Assembly (NCBI GenBank): GCA_905221605.1
Contig: CAJNDS010001791.1
Coordinates: forward strand, 536,501 to 600,500
Length of the DNA: 64,000 nt
Direction: 5' to 3'
DNA from: Symbiodinium natans
Lineage: Eukaryota > Sar > Dinophyceae > Suessiales > Symbiodiniaceae
The notes below the pieces were generated by a model that ran no database searches, was not told the DNA's origin, and worked only from the letters and a program-made list of their open reading frames with translations. The position numbers were made by a program, and so were the translations under genes. Below are positions 51,261 to 62,999 of this stretch, one piece after another. The stretch's first letter is position 1. Every line of letters starts with the position of its first letter.

Positions 51261-51455
51261 GAGTTAACCCGATTTAACTCGAGTTAAGTCTCAGAGCCAA
51301 CCCGAGTTAACTCGAGTTAACTGTCAGACCCAACCCGAGTTAACTCGAGCTAACTCTCAGATCCAACTCGAGTTAACTCGAGTTAACTCCCCAAGACCTC
51401 TTCTTTTCCTTTTAACTCGCAGAGCCAACCCGAGTTAACTCGAGTTAACTCACCT
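51261..51455. repeat. 33-bp satellite on a 20-nt palindrome
   Basis: Core GAGTTAACTCGAGTTAACTC is its own reverse complement and itself a double GAGTTAACTC. Copies start at 51304 (19/20), 51337 (one mismatch), 51370 (perfect) and 51432 (perfect), with a degenerate one at 51261. Spacing is 33, 33 and 62 nt. Linkers read CTCAGA-CCAACC. It sits in a gene-free region. Confidence 0.85.
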
Positions 51456-51987
51456 AAAAGCATCTCGGCTCCGAACCATACTCCTGAAACCAGACAGACC
51501 CTCAACCCCGAAATCATGAATCCTGAGCACCCGAAATTCTGAACCCGTAACGCCCCCAAGCCCCCCCCAAAAAACCCCCAACCCAAACTCCACCCAAAGA
51601 TGCAGACCCTAAACACCCGCAGTCCCAAAACCCCAAAACTTCACCATGACCCCTGAGTATTTTTTCTTTGATATATCTAGGAAAGGCTTAATTAGGGTCT
51701 GGCGTTTGAGGTTTATGGTTTGTTGCTTGGGGTTTAATCATCAACCCGAAGCAATAACCGCACTTTAGACCCTAAACCCCAAACCACCGTTGAACTCTAC
51801 ATCTCCATCCGTAAGCCCAAGAGACCACAACCCCCTGTACCCTCAACAAAAAACAACCAACCCTGGTCAAAACTGTATACATCCCTCAACCCCAAACCTC
51901 AACCCCTATAACCTTGAAGCCCAAGCCGCCAGCCTCGGCCCCGCCCCAAACCCTATTGCCCAAGCCACGCCCGTAACGACAGCGCGA

Positions 51988-52200
51988 ATGCAGCAGCATT
52001 TTGATATGAATATATACACGATGGCTGTGCGAACAGAATGAGATCCACGCGCGCACGCAGAAAAGCAGCAGTTGAGTCACAAGACCACGACGGACAGCCG
52101 AGGTTGTCTCGCCGGCGGAATCTTTGCGTACAATAAAATATCTGTATGCGCGCGCAGCAAGTTTTGGTTCCTATATTACTGTTGCGTTTAGCCTTTGCTT
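51988..52200 (-). repeat. Dispersed repeat R, inverted copy
   Basis: The reverse complement of repeat R: ends with AGTTTTGGTTCCTATA and contains GACAGCCGAGGTTGTCTCGCCGGCGG. It and the 48955-49220 copy are in opposite orientation about 3 kb apart. Confidence 0.75.
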
Positions 52201-52839
52201 TTGTAATCGTTGTCTTGCTATGCCCTGACCCTTCAATAGACGCTTATATCAGCTTTAAGCACCGCTTACAAGAGACTTTTGTGAGTGTAACAGGCGGTTA
52301 GCATAAGGGCCTGTTGTTTTAACAAGCGTAGTTTTTAGCACAATAAGCTTTTATGTTAGAGGCAACAAGCGCTTACATTTTAGCTATATATATATATATA
52401 CTAAATTTTTCGTAGTCGGTCCTTCTTTTCCCTCGTCCTCTCTTCTTTCCAGAGGTCCTGAATATTTGTATGTTTGCAAACCTCCTCATCTCCCTAAACT
52501 CTCACTTGACCAGAGCAGGGGCTTTTTTGTATCACCTTGAAACACTTTCTGTGGAATATTGGATCTTGGATCTTGGATCCAGCCCAATATTGAAATACTG
52601 AGTTTTTCCCACGCATAAATATTGCGGGGCCAGATAAGCATAAACCCTGGTACAGAGTTTGGTTTTGCTTAGTGGGGGGAAGGGGGCGGGGGGGGTGATT
52701 ATTGAAATACAATGTGTGTTACCTCAGGTACAGTGTTTAGTGCAGAGTTTAGTTGCCCCAAAAATCTCCAAAAATCTGAGGGAGCAGGGCTTGGGCTCAC
52801 CAGATTACAAACCCCAAGCGTATTGGCTGTTGGGGAGCT

Positions 52840-53745
52840 ATAGGAACCAAAACTTGCTACGCGCACACACACACACACACACACATCTTTTGGCACGCAA
52901 AGATTCCGCCGGCGTGACAATCTCGGCTGTCCGTCGCGGTGTTGTGGCTCAACTGCTGCGTTTGATGCGAGCACACATGGATCTCATTCTGTTCGCATAA
53001 ATATCGTGTGTATTTTCAATATACTCATATCAAGATACTGCTGCATGCGCTGTTGCGCTCTCCGTGCCGCGTGCTGCGTCCGGCGCGACACACTCCGGTG
53101 CGACACACACGGAAAGGCTCGCGACAAGATCGTGCACGAATGCTGTTGCGCGGGCACACATGGGTGTCTCGCCGTTCGCACGGATCTGCTCTTGCACTAG
53201 ACAGCCGCGTCTTACACGACCACACAGACATCAGGTGTTGGGTAGGCATATATATTTTTGCGGCAAGAAAGCGGTTGCAAAAGCAAGGGCTAAAAACTAT
53301 AGGAGCCAATATCTTTTGGCACGCGAAAGATTCCGCCGGCGAGGCTGTCCGTCTCGGTCTTGTGACTCAACTGCTGCGTTTGATGCGAGCACACATAGAT
53401 CTCATTCTGTTCGCGTCGTGTGTATTTACAATATATTCATATCGACATACTGCTGCTTCGCTGTTGCGCTCTCCCTGCCGCGTGCTGCGTCCTGCGCGAC
53501 ACACGGAAAGGTTCGCAAAAAGATCGTGCACGAATGCAGCTGCGCGGGCACACATGAGCGTCTCGCCGTTCACGCGGATCTGTTCTTGCGCTAAATAGCT
53601 GCGTGGTATACGACCACACAGACAGCAGCTGTTGGGTAGGCATATCTTTACGGCAAGACAGCGGTTGCAAAAGCAAGGGCCAAAAACTGTAGGAACCAAA
53701 ACTTGCTTCGCACATACACACGGCCAGCCCACATGGATCTCATTC
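52840..53745 (+). repeat. Repeat R tandem cluster, long units
   Basis: Two to three tandem units of about 390-430 nt: (a) 52840-53275, (b) 53276-53660, and (c) a partial to 53745. Each runs from ACTATAGGAACC through GATTCCGCCGGCG, TCTCATTCTGTTCGC, the CGCGACACACGG...GTGCACGAATG block and ends TTGGGTAGGCATAT...GCGGTTGCAAAAGC. (CA)n lies at 52865-52885. Confidence 0.8.
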
Positions 53746-54399
53746 TGCTTGCGCAGACATGTTACAATAGTGGCCCCCCCCTTGCAAGTACAGTTACAAA
53801 TCCGTTACAACGTCCTTAAGATCAGTTACACGTCTGCTAAGTAAGCCCTAAACATACAAGTCTGGATAAGCGAGATACAGAGTTTTATATGAAAGGAGAT
53901 AGGAAAAGATAGCAGACATAGCCAAACTATCTTGTTTGGTCCTGCTTTTTTTGTTGGGGGGGGGGAATTATTTGCGGGACGGGATTTGCGAAATTTGCAC
54001 AGACAGCAACCGTGAGCAAGAGCCGCTCGACGCATTTCTCTCGGCCGCTGCCATGTTCGAAATGCGTATATAGCATGGAACACAGACTGATTTACTTTAT
54101 GGGCGGATGAATATAGGGTTTGTACTTTGCAAGCGCGTCCTTGCTTTTTGAATTCTAGCAATCCATGCCGACATGTAGCTTTGATGCAGCTTCCTGGTTT
54201 AAGTTTTCCTTAGCTGGTTTGCCGATGTACTACCCTGAATCCTAAATACCCTGAAACCTTGAAGACGCTAGTTTTTTCGGTGAGGGCGAAAACTCGCTTG
54301 TAGTGTGTTTCGCTAGCTCAGCGGGGAAACTCGCTTAGACCCCAAACCCGAAAACCCGGGGAACCCTAAACCTTGTAGATGCTCTCTTTTTTTATTGAG

Positions 54400-54720
54400 G
54401 GCAGGCGTGCGGGCAGCTGTGTGGCCACAGACATGATGTGGCGCCAAAAAGCGTGTGGATACGTATGTGTCCGCGCACTTTCGATCCCAAAACCATGTGG
54501 GCGCATGTGTGACCGCGTGTTTATCCCAGCAAAGACATGTGGACGCGTGTGTGTCCGCTTGTGTCCGCTTGTGTGTCCGCTGGTGTCTTGAGGCGTGGGC
54601 GCGCAGGTATCCGCAGCTTCCTCCAGAAAACAATAGTGGGCGCACATGTGTCCGCAGCTTCCGCCAGAAAAACGATAGTGGGCGTACATGTGTCCGCAAG
54701 CATACCTGTTTCACGTACCT
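54400..54720. repeat. GTGTCCGC-rich minisatellite
   Basis: Repeated GTGTCCGC/ATGTGTCCGC words (for example 54545-54590 and 54640-54700) with two related CAGCTTCC(T/G)CCAGAAAA blocks. Open frames on both strands here follow the repeat and are not gene-like. Confidence 0.55.
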
Positions 54721-55734
54721 GCGCGCAGAAGGGTCCGTCATGCGTCGTTTGAAACCATTTCTGAAGAAACTCGCTGGGTGCCTGTAGCGAGGAAACTCGC
54801 CGAAGGTATACCTGTAGCCGGGAAGCTCGCCTGCCTAAGACCCTCAGACTTGCATCCTTGTGCTTCTGTCTCTTTAGTTGAACTGAGTGGTGCCGGGAAT
54901 GTTCTGAACTGTTGGGGCTTTGTATCGCCCAGCTCGTGCCCCTCAAAGTTTGTGTTGCCTCATCGTGGTTGTGCAACCATGAATTGTCCGAACTTGCAGG
55001 AACACTTAAACTCAAATCTAATACCAACAAACCCTTCGAAATATAATATTAACTCGCTCCAAACTCCTAAGTGCGCCTTGGGGGGCTAATGTCAGCTCCT
55101 TGCCAAAATCTAAAAATGTCATAGTGCAAAAAGATAGAAAAAGATACGGAACTTGCAAGTCTACTTGCTAAGTTGCCTATGTCGGACTCACGCTAAGTAC
55201 TTGTAAGTCTGCTATGTCCATACGCAACTCACGCTAACTATCGCTAACTACTTGTAAGTGGGGGGCCCTCTCTCGTAGTGCGTGCCGTGTGCTGCGAATC
55301 ACACACGCATATCTTTTTTGTCGGCAGCACACATGGATCTCATTCTGCTTGCACAGGCACGTGAGTGCGCTCAAACTGCCTGGCGCTGTTTTCCTTCCTC
55401 GGTGGACTCCCCGAACACTACTTTTCAATTGCCCAGGTGCAAAAAGTCACAGTAATTTAGCGCGCGCACGTCCCTTACCTTTCCGCGAAGCCGTGCACAA
55501 AATCTAGTCACCGACCTTCTCCCTTACCAGATTGCAAGCCCCAAGCGCACCCGCAGTTGGGGAAATCTGTTGTAACTGATGACTGTTGCACCATGACGAC
55601 AGCTTTGGCTGCAAAGTCGGACTACGCTGGGTTTCAAAATCAGAGCACACACGAGCAGCAGAGAAACAGCACGGAGATGTGAAAAAGGATTGGGAGGGGG
55701 GTCGGAAAACGTTCAAAAAAAAAACAGGTGCGAC

Positions 55735-57050
55735 AACATTGTTGCGTTCTCTGTGCCGCGTACTGCGTACGGCGCGACACACGGGAAGGTTCGTGCACGA
55801 ATGATGTTAAGGCACACATGGGTGTCTCGCCGTTCGCATGGATCTGTCCTCGCGCTAAACAGCCGCGTCGTACACGACCACATAGACATCAGGTGTTGGC
55901 AAGGCATATTGTTATGGCAAGAAATCGGTTGCAAAAGCAAGGGCTACAAACTATACGAACCCGAGCTTGCTACGCGAGCATACACACATATCTTCTGTCT
56001 TTTGGCACGCAAAAGATTCCGCCGGCGAGACAATCTCGGCTGTCCGTCGCAGTCTCGTGACTCAACTGATGCGTTTTATGCGAGCACACATGGATCTCAT
56101 TCTGTTCGCACAAGCATCGTGCGTATGTACAATATATCCATATCAACATACTGCTGCTTCGCTGTTGCGCTCTCCGTGCCGCGCGCTGCGTCGTTGGCTG
56201 GCCATATTTTTGCGGCAACAAAGCGGCTGCAAAAGCAAGGGCTAAAAACTATAGGAACCAAACCTTGCTACGCGAGCATGCACACATATCTCTTGGCACG
56301 CAGAAGATTCCGCCGGCGAAACAATCTCGGCTGTCCGTCGCAGTCTTGTGAGTCAACTGATGCGTTTCATGCTAGCACACATGGATCTCATTCTGTTCGC
56401 ACAAACATCGTATATATTTACAATATATCCGTATCAACATACTGCTGCTTCGCTGTTGCGCTCTCCGTGCCGCGTGCTGCGTTGGCTGGGCATATTTTTT
56501 CGGCAACAAAGCGGTTGCAAAAGCAAGGGCTAAAAACTATAGGAACCAAACCTTGCAACGCGAGCATACACACATATATACAGCCAGCCCACATGGATCT
56601 CATTCTGCTTGCACAGACATGTTAGTGCGCGCCTTGCGCTGCGAACGCACACACGCGTATCTTTTTTTTCGGCAGCACACATGGATCTCATTCTGCTAGC
56701 ATACACACATATCTTCTTTTGGCACGCAAAAGACTCCGCCGGCGAGACAATCTCGGCTGTCCGTCGCAGTCTCGTGACTCAACTGATGCGTTTGATACGA
56801 GCACACATGGATCTCATTCTGTTCGCACAAGCATCGTGTGTATTTACAATATATCCGTATCAACATACTGCTGCTTCGTTGTTGTGCTCTCCGTGCCGCG
56901 TGCTGCGTTGGCTGGGCATATTTTTACGGCAACAAAGCGGTTGCAAAAGCAAGGGCTAAAAACCTATAGGAACCAAACCTTGCAACGCGAGCATACACAC
57001 ATATATACAGCCAGCCCACATGGATCTCATTCTGCTTGCGCAGACATGTT
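55735..57050 (+). repeat. Repeat R tandem cluster, short units
   Basis: A full-length unit (55735-56190) is followed by shorter ~300-nt units at about 56191-56480, 56481-56640, 56700-56910 and 56911-57020. These lack the CACACGG...GTGCACGAATG block, so GCGTTGGCTGG joins directly to GCATATTT. Between some units lies CAGCCAGCCCACATGGATCTCATTCTGCTTG. A 311-codon frame runs through these units and is a repeat by-product. Confidence 0.8.
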
Positions 57051-57340
57051 AGTGCGTGCCGTGCGCTGCGAACGCACACACGCGTATCTTTTTTTCGGCA
57101 GCGCACATGGATCTCATTCTGCTTGCACAGGCATGTTAGTGCGCTCAAACTGCCTGGCGCTGTTTTCCTTCCTCGGTGGACTCCCCGAAGACTACTTTTT
57201 AATTGCCTAGGTGCAAAAAGTTACAGTAGTTCCGCGCGCGCACACGTCCCTTACCTTTCCGCGAAGCCGCGCACAAAATCTAGTCACCGACCTTCTCCCT
57301 TACCAGATTGCAAACCCCAAGCGTACCCGCTGTTGGGGAA

Positions 57341-58681
57341 TTAACTTCCTGTGCCCCAGGTGGCCTGGCGCCTAAAGCAATAAGTTCGGCCCCAAATCTG
57401 AGGGCGCCCTGGAATTCTTGTTCTGGTACAGCACCTTTTTGTCCGACATATTTGGGGTGTCAGCTCTCGGGGCGAGCCCCTCATTTTCGTAGTCCAACGT
57501 TTTCTTATATTCAGTTGTGTCACTGTAGGTTGGGCTATCTTAGCTGGGCGTAGTTTGGGCGCAGTTGATTTTTTCATGGAGGCTTCCGGTGGGTTGAGTT
57601 GGGTTATAGGGTCCAGGGAACGTTAGGTTGGGTTTGGTTCGGTTGGGGTTCGGTGGGTAAGTTCAGGCGAGACTGCAGGTCAGGTTGGGGCTTGGTGCAG
57701 GTCAGGTTAAGTCAGGCTAGGTTGGGTTACACAACCTTAGGTTAGGTTGGGGTTCTCTTCTGCTCTGGGGTAGGGGTCTAGGGTCGAGTGTGGCAGGTTG
57801 GTCCAGGTCAGGTCAAGGCTTAGGTTCTGTTCGGTTTTTGGTGGGTTTTGGGGTTAGTTTCGGATAGCCGGAAGTTTAGGGTGTAAGTTGGGTCAGGGCT
57901 TTGGTCATGCAATCCAAAGCCGACTGGGTCAAAATTCCAAGAGCTTAGCTTTTACCCAAAGCCGATCAGGTTCAAGATTTCCAGAGCCTGCCGTGACTCC
58001 AAGAGGCTATAGACCTTAAAGATTTCAAGAGCTGGCCTAAGGGGCCAGATCTGTGAACTCCACAGGCCACTGCGCTTAAAAGTTCCAGAGATTGGCTTTT
58101 ATCTTGAACGCCTTAATCTTTGATTGCTTCTGAGTCGGCACTGTACGCCGAAGCCCTGGGGCAGGAGCAGCGCTGGCAGCTGCTGCGGCCGCCCCGCCCG
58201 GCGCCCGCAGCGCGCAGTGGCCACAGCGCGGCCGTGGCCGGGCAGCGGATGCTCCTCTTCGGAGGTTACCATGGCGCCGGCCTGAGGCAGCTCCAAGCAT
58301 CAGCAGATCCGGGGAGCACTGCGGAGCAGCGGGGGGGGAGGAAGGGGCAGGCCGCACATATTGCCAGGGGCAAACTCTTGGGTCCCTGAGCTGCTGAGGA
58401 GGATATCTGGCCGACCTCTGGAGCTTCGACCTGCAGGCGAGGGGCTTGGGGAATCGCTGTGATCTCCAAAGCAGCGACTGCATCGCAGCATCGCTCCTGC
58501 AGACGCGCACGTCCTGCAGCCCAACGTTTGTGTTTGTTGTTGCTGTTCTCTCTTCGGTCAGGGTTGCAGGAAGTCGTGGCAGCGACGTAGCTAGCTTGTA
58601 CAAAGCCTACGCCCTCTACGCCGCTCAACCCTAAGCCCTTACAGCTTCATTGAATCCTGGACTAGCCTTCTCCTCTGAACT
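57341..58681. repeat. Segmental duplication block C, copy 1
   Basis: Starts with ATTAACTTCCTGTGCCCC and matches about 60837-62085 with very few changes, apart from about 130 nt missing in copy 2 within its Kelch segment. It includes a GGTTAGGTTGGG-type repeat-rich part (57560-57900). Confidence 0.85.
58150..58510 (+). pseudogene. Kelch-repeat coding segment, copy 2
   Basis: Reads RWQLLRPPRPAPAARSGHSAAVAGQRMLLFGGYHGAGL, interrupted by a spacer, then ADLWSFDLQARG. The GG pair and the DLW strand are intact. It lies within duplicated block C. Confidence 0.6.
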
Positions 58682-59140
58682 AAGGCCCAAAGTTCCGGGC
58701 TCGGGTCGGGGTGGGGGGAGCTAGGGATCCGCGAAGCCTTCGCCCTCACACTTCTCGCCAGTGTTCCTGGACCCATGGACCATTTGGACGAGTTCGAGGT
58801 AAGCGTTCAGAGCTTAAGCTCGAGGGGCCGAGGGGGCCTAGAGCCCAAGTGCTCAGCTGTGTTGAGGGTCCATAAGGGTCCCGACATGCACAGTCGCGCA
58901 GCGGGTGCTTGGAAGGTTTGGGACAGGTGTAAGTAGCCTGAAACGCACTGCGGACATCGTCCTCAACGGCTCGTCGTTTAAGGTGCAAGGCTCACACCTT
59001 CAAGCCCTGAATGCCTGAACCCCAGATACTCTAAGCTCAACGGCCTGTAAACACTCTCGTCTTATAGCTGCTGAAACCCCAAGCACGTAGGCTCAGTTGG
59101 AATCATGAATCAGGCTTCTGCGCTGCCTTTGCTGTGGTAG
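58640..59140. repeat. Segmental duplication block D, copy 1
   Basis: Matches about 62010-62510. Shared marks include CCATGG then CCATTTGGACGAGTTCGAGG, CAGCGGGTGCTTGGAAGG and TATAGCTGCTGAAACCC. The copy at 62 kb lacks about 40 nt near 58970. No domain recognised. Confidence 0.8.
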
Positions 59141-59165
59141 GAGAGGCTTGGAGAGCACTGAACGC

Positions 59166-59500
59166 CGAAGCCCTGGGGCAGGAGCAGCGCTGGGCTCAGC
59201 TGCAGCCGCCCGGCCCGGCGCCCGCAGCGCGGGAAAGCCACAGCGCGGCCGTGGCCGGGCAGCGGATGCTCCTCTTCGGAGGTTACAACAATGGCGCCGG
59301 CCTGAGGCAGCTCCAAGCATCAGCAGATCTGGGGAGCACTGCGGAGCACGGCGGGGGGAGGAAGGGGCGGCGCCGCCTGAGCCGCTGAGGAAGACTTGTG
59401 GCCGACCTCTGGAGCTTCGACCTGCAGGCGAGGGGCTTGGGAATCGCTGTGATCTCCAAAGCAGCAGATGCATCGCAGCATCGCTCCTGCAGACGCACAC
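59166..59500 (+). pseudogene. Kelch-repeat coding segment, copy 3
   Basis: Reads RWAQLQPPGPAPAARESHSAAVAGQRMLLFGGYNNGAGL, spacer, ADLWSFDLQARGLG. The spacer is about 35 nt shorter than in copies 1 and 2 (the CACATATTGCCAGG part is missing), which shows it is free to change and is probably non-coding. Confidence 0.6.
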
Positions 59501-59739
59501 GTCCTGCAGCCCGAAATGTATTCGTTTTGACACTTATGCTAAGTTGGGATCAGGCTTCGGCGTGTTCTGGGCTAGGGCACCAGCAGCAACGTAGAGCCCA
59601 CTGAAGCTTTCACACGTGGCAGTTTGTGGGATGTCCTGGACCATGGGGACGAAAAAGCAGTTAACAAATCAAGAAAGCGACAAGAGCCAAGCGTGGCGGG
59701 GAGTCACAGCGGGGATGGTGCCCAGTTTTTCCTTTCATC

Positions 59740-60838
59740 CTCCGCACACAACTCTTGGAAGGACACGCAGCCGGACTGCTCACCAACACTTTTTTCTCAC
59801 CATACCGGCCATACCGGCCGGTTGTGTCACCAAAACGATCTGCGCGTCAGCAAAACCGGCCGATGTTGAGCACACTCCAGAATAACCTGCTTGCACACCA
59901 ACACAGCTCCTCGACCTCGATGGCGATTGCCCAGGTCGCTCTGGTCCCATCATGAAGAATTATTCTTGGGTTCTTGGCACCTTGGAGGGCCCTTTGGGCC
60001 CACCCCAGAGACACCCAGAACCAGCGGAGGCCCCCCAATCACGTTCAGAGGCTTCGGAGACCTTCAGAACCTGGCCAAAAAAACACCACAGACCTCGGGC
60101 TTGGAAGTGTGCCTTGAAAGAAGGAGAGACTGACTTGACCAAGAGGGACCTAATCGAGTAAGTCTAGGTCTAAGCCGTAAACGGAAAATAGTTGATTTGG
60201 GTCGCCAAGTTTCTGTTCAGGGCTTTGCGGGCTGAGTTGGCTTCGCTCAGATTAGGTATAAAGTGGATTTGAACCTTAGGTCAGGTTGGGGTTCTTTTGC
60301 GGTCTGGTATGGGTCGGTCTAGGGTCTGTTGCGGCAGGCTACGGCAGATTGTTGGGTTAGGTAAGGGTTTGGGTTCCGCTGTTTCTTGCGGGTTGGGTTA
60401 GCTTCGTATAGCTAGGGGTTTGGGGTAGGTTGGGTCACCAAGTCCGAATTAAAAACGGTAGGTCGTGCCAGGGTTTTGGGTACCATGACAGTGCTGGAGA
60501 AGAAAGCGATCAGTCAAGGTGAGGGTACTCACAGTCTTTCCAGAAATAGAGCCGCACTCCCGGAGGGTACCCTGGTTTTCTTCGCAATTTTCTTGTTTGA
60601 AAAATCCTCCATTGAGGGCCCGAAAGCCGAAACGAAGAAAATCAAACCCCGCAAGGCTTTTTCACCCTCGACCACAAGTTCCCCAACTCTATAGGTCTCA
60701 ACCTCTTAGGCTTCAGCGCTCAGGTTAGGGTTCAGGGCGCAGTCACAAGCCTCAAGTTTAAATCAGCCCACACCCCACCTTGAGAGGCCACCCTGGTTTT
60801 CATTTAGCGGCCGTATAGATCCAAAGGTTCAAGCCCAT
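59740..60838. repeat. Segmental duplication blocks A' and B'
   Basis: The counterparts of 47570-48060 and 48287-48846. At 60838 the sequence switches directly into block C' (ATTAACTTCCTGTG), which marks a recombination joint. Confidence 0.8.
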
Positions 60839-62085
60839 TAACTTCCTGTGCCCCGGGTGGCCTGGCGCCTAAAGCAATAAGTTCGGCCCCAAATCTGAGG
60901 GCGCCCTGGAATTCTTGTTCTGGTACAGCACCTTTTTGTCCGACATATTTGGGGTGTCAGCTCTCGGGGCGAGCCCCTCATTTTCGTAGTCCAACGTTTT
61001 CTTATTCAGTTGTGTCACTGTAGGTTGGGCTATCTTAGCTTGGCGTAGTTTGGGCGCAGTTGATTTTTTCATGGAGGCTTCCGGTGGGTTGAGTTGGGTT
61101 ATAGGGTCCAGGGAACGTTAGGTTGGGTTTGGTTCGGTTGGGGTTCGGTGGGTAAGTTCAGGCGAGACTGCAGGTCAGGTTGGGGCTTGGTGCAGGTCAG
61201 GTTAAGTCAGGCTAGGTTGGGTTACACAACCTTAGGTTAGGTTGGGGTTCTCTTCTGCTCTGGGGTAGGGGTCTAGGGTCGAGTGTGGCAGGTTGGTCCA
61301 GGTCAGGTCAAGGCTTAGGTTCTGTTCGGTTTTTGGTGGGTTTTGGGGTTAGTTTCGGATAGCCGGAAGTTTAGGGTGTAAGTTGGGTCAGGGCTTTGGT
61401 CATGCAATCCAAAGCCGACTGGGTCAAAATTCCAAGAGCTTAGCTTTTACCCAAAGCCGATCAGGTTCAAGATTTCCAGAGCCTGCCGTGACTCCAAGAG
61501 GCTATAGACCTTAAAGATTTCAAGAGCTGGCCTAAGGGGCCAGATCTGTGAACTCCACAGGCCACTGCGCTTAAAAGTTCCAGAGATTGGCTTTTATCTT
61601 GAACGCCTTAATCTTTGATTGCTTCTGAGTCGGCACTGAACGCCGAAGCCCTGGGGCAGGAGCAGCGCTGGCAGCTGCTGCGGCCGCCCGGCCCGGCGCC
61701 CGCAGCGCGGTATGCCCACAGCGCGGCCGTGGCCGGGCAGCGGATGCTCCTCTTCGGAGGTTCCGATGGCGCCGGCCTGAGGCTGCTCCAAGCATCAGCA
61801 GATCCGGGGAGCAATGCGGAGCACGGGGCGGGCCGCACATATTGCCAGGGGCAAACTCTTGGGTCCCTGAGCTGCTGAGGACAATGTCTGGCCGACCTCT
61901 GGAGCTTCGACCTGCAGGCGAGAAGCTTGGGGAATCGCTGTGAAAGCAGCAGGTTGCAGGAAGTCGTGGCAACGACGTAGCTAGCTTGTACAAAGCCTAC
62001 GCCCATACGCCCCTCAACCCTAAGCCCTTACAGCTTCATTGAATCCTGGACTAGCCCTCTCCTCTGAACTAAGGCCCAAAGTTCC
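60838..62085. repeat. Segmental duplication block C, copy 2
   Basis: Offset from copy 1 by about 3.5 kb. It contains Kelch copy 4 with an internal deletion at about 61945. Confidence 0.85.
61645..61950 (+). pseudogene. Kelch-repeat coding segment, copy 4 (truncated)
   Basis: Reads RWQLLRPPGPAPAARYAHSAAVAGQRMLLFGGSDGAGL, spacer, DLWSFDLQARSLGNRC, then jumps to GCAGCAGGTTGCAGG, losing about 130 nt present in copies 2 and 5. Confidence 0.55.
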
Positions 62086-62510
62086 GGGCTCGGGTCGGGG
62101 TGGGGGGAGCTAGGGATCCGCGAAGCCTTCGCCCTCACACTTCTCGCCAGTGTTCCTGGACCCATGGCCCCATTTGGACGAGTTCGAGGTAAGCGTTCAG
62201 AGCTTAAGCTCGAGCGGCCGAGGGGGCCTAGAGACCAAGTGCTCAGCTGTGTTGAGGGTCCATAAGGGTCCCGACATGCATAGTCGCACAGCGGGTGCTT
62301 GGAAGGTTTGGGACAGGTGGAAGTATCCTGAAGCTCACTGCGGACTTCGTCCTCAACGCCTTCACCACTTCAAGCCCTGAATGCCTGAACCCCAGATACT
62401 CTACGCTCAACGGCCTGTAAACACTCTCGTCTTATAGCTGCTGAAACCCTAAGCACGTAGGCTCAGTTGGAATCATGAATCAGGCTTCTGCGCTGCCTTT
62501 GCTGTGGTAG
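62010..62510. repeat. Segmental duplication block D, copy 2
   Basis: Nearly identical to 58640-59140 with small deletions; leads into Kelch copy 5 just as copy 1 leads into Kelch copy 3. Confidence 0.8.
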
Positions 62511-62559
62511 GAGAGGCTTGGAGAGCTGAGCCTCAAGGTCTCGAAGGGCGCTGAACGCC

Positions 62560-62935
62560 GAAGCCCTGGGGCAGGAGCAGCGCTGGCAGCTGCTGCGGCC
62601 GCCCGGCCCGGCGCCCGCAGCGCGGTATGCCCACAGCGCGGCCGTGGCCGGGCAGCGGATGCTCCTCTTCGGAGGTTACAATCATGGCGCCGGCCTGAGG
62701 CAGCTCCAAGCATCAGCAGATATGGCGAGCACTGCGGAGCACCGGGCGAGGGAGGAAGGGGCGGGCCGCACATATTGCCAGGGGCAAACTCTTGGGTCCC
62801 TGAGCCGCTGAGGAGGACGTTTGGCCGACCTCTGGAGCTTCGACCTGCAGGCGAGGGGCTTGGGGAATCGCTGTGATCTCCAAATAAGCAGCGGATGCAT
62901 CGCAGCATCGCTCCTGCAGATGCGCACGTCCTGCA
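62560..62935 (+). pseudogene. Kelch-repeat coding segment, copy 5
   Basis: Reads RWQLLRPPGPAPAARYAHSAAVAGQRMLLFGGYNHGAGL, spacer, ADLWSFDLQARGLGNRC. It is preceded by an extra ~30 nt (CCTCAAGGTCTCGAAGG) not found in copy 3. Confidence 0.6.
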
Positions 62936-62999
62936 GCCCAACGTTTGTGTTTGTTGTTGCTGTTCTCTCCTCGGTCAGGGTTGCAGGAAGTCGTGGCAA

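Noticed and set aside
48955-52200. A DNA transposon bounded by the inverted R copies
   Set aside because: Other R copies occur in tandem and in one orientation, and no transposase frame lies between the inverted pair.
55690-56625. 311-codon + strand frame
   Set aside because: It runs through several tandem copies of repeat R, and its protein is the same repeat read over and over.
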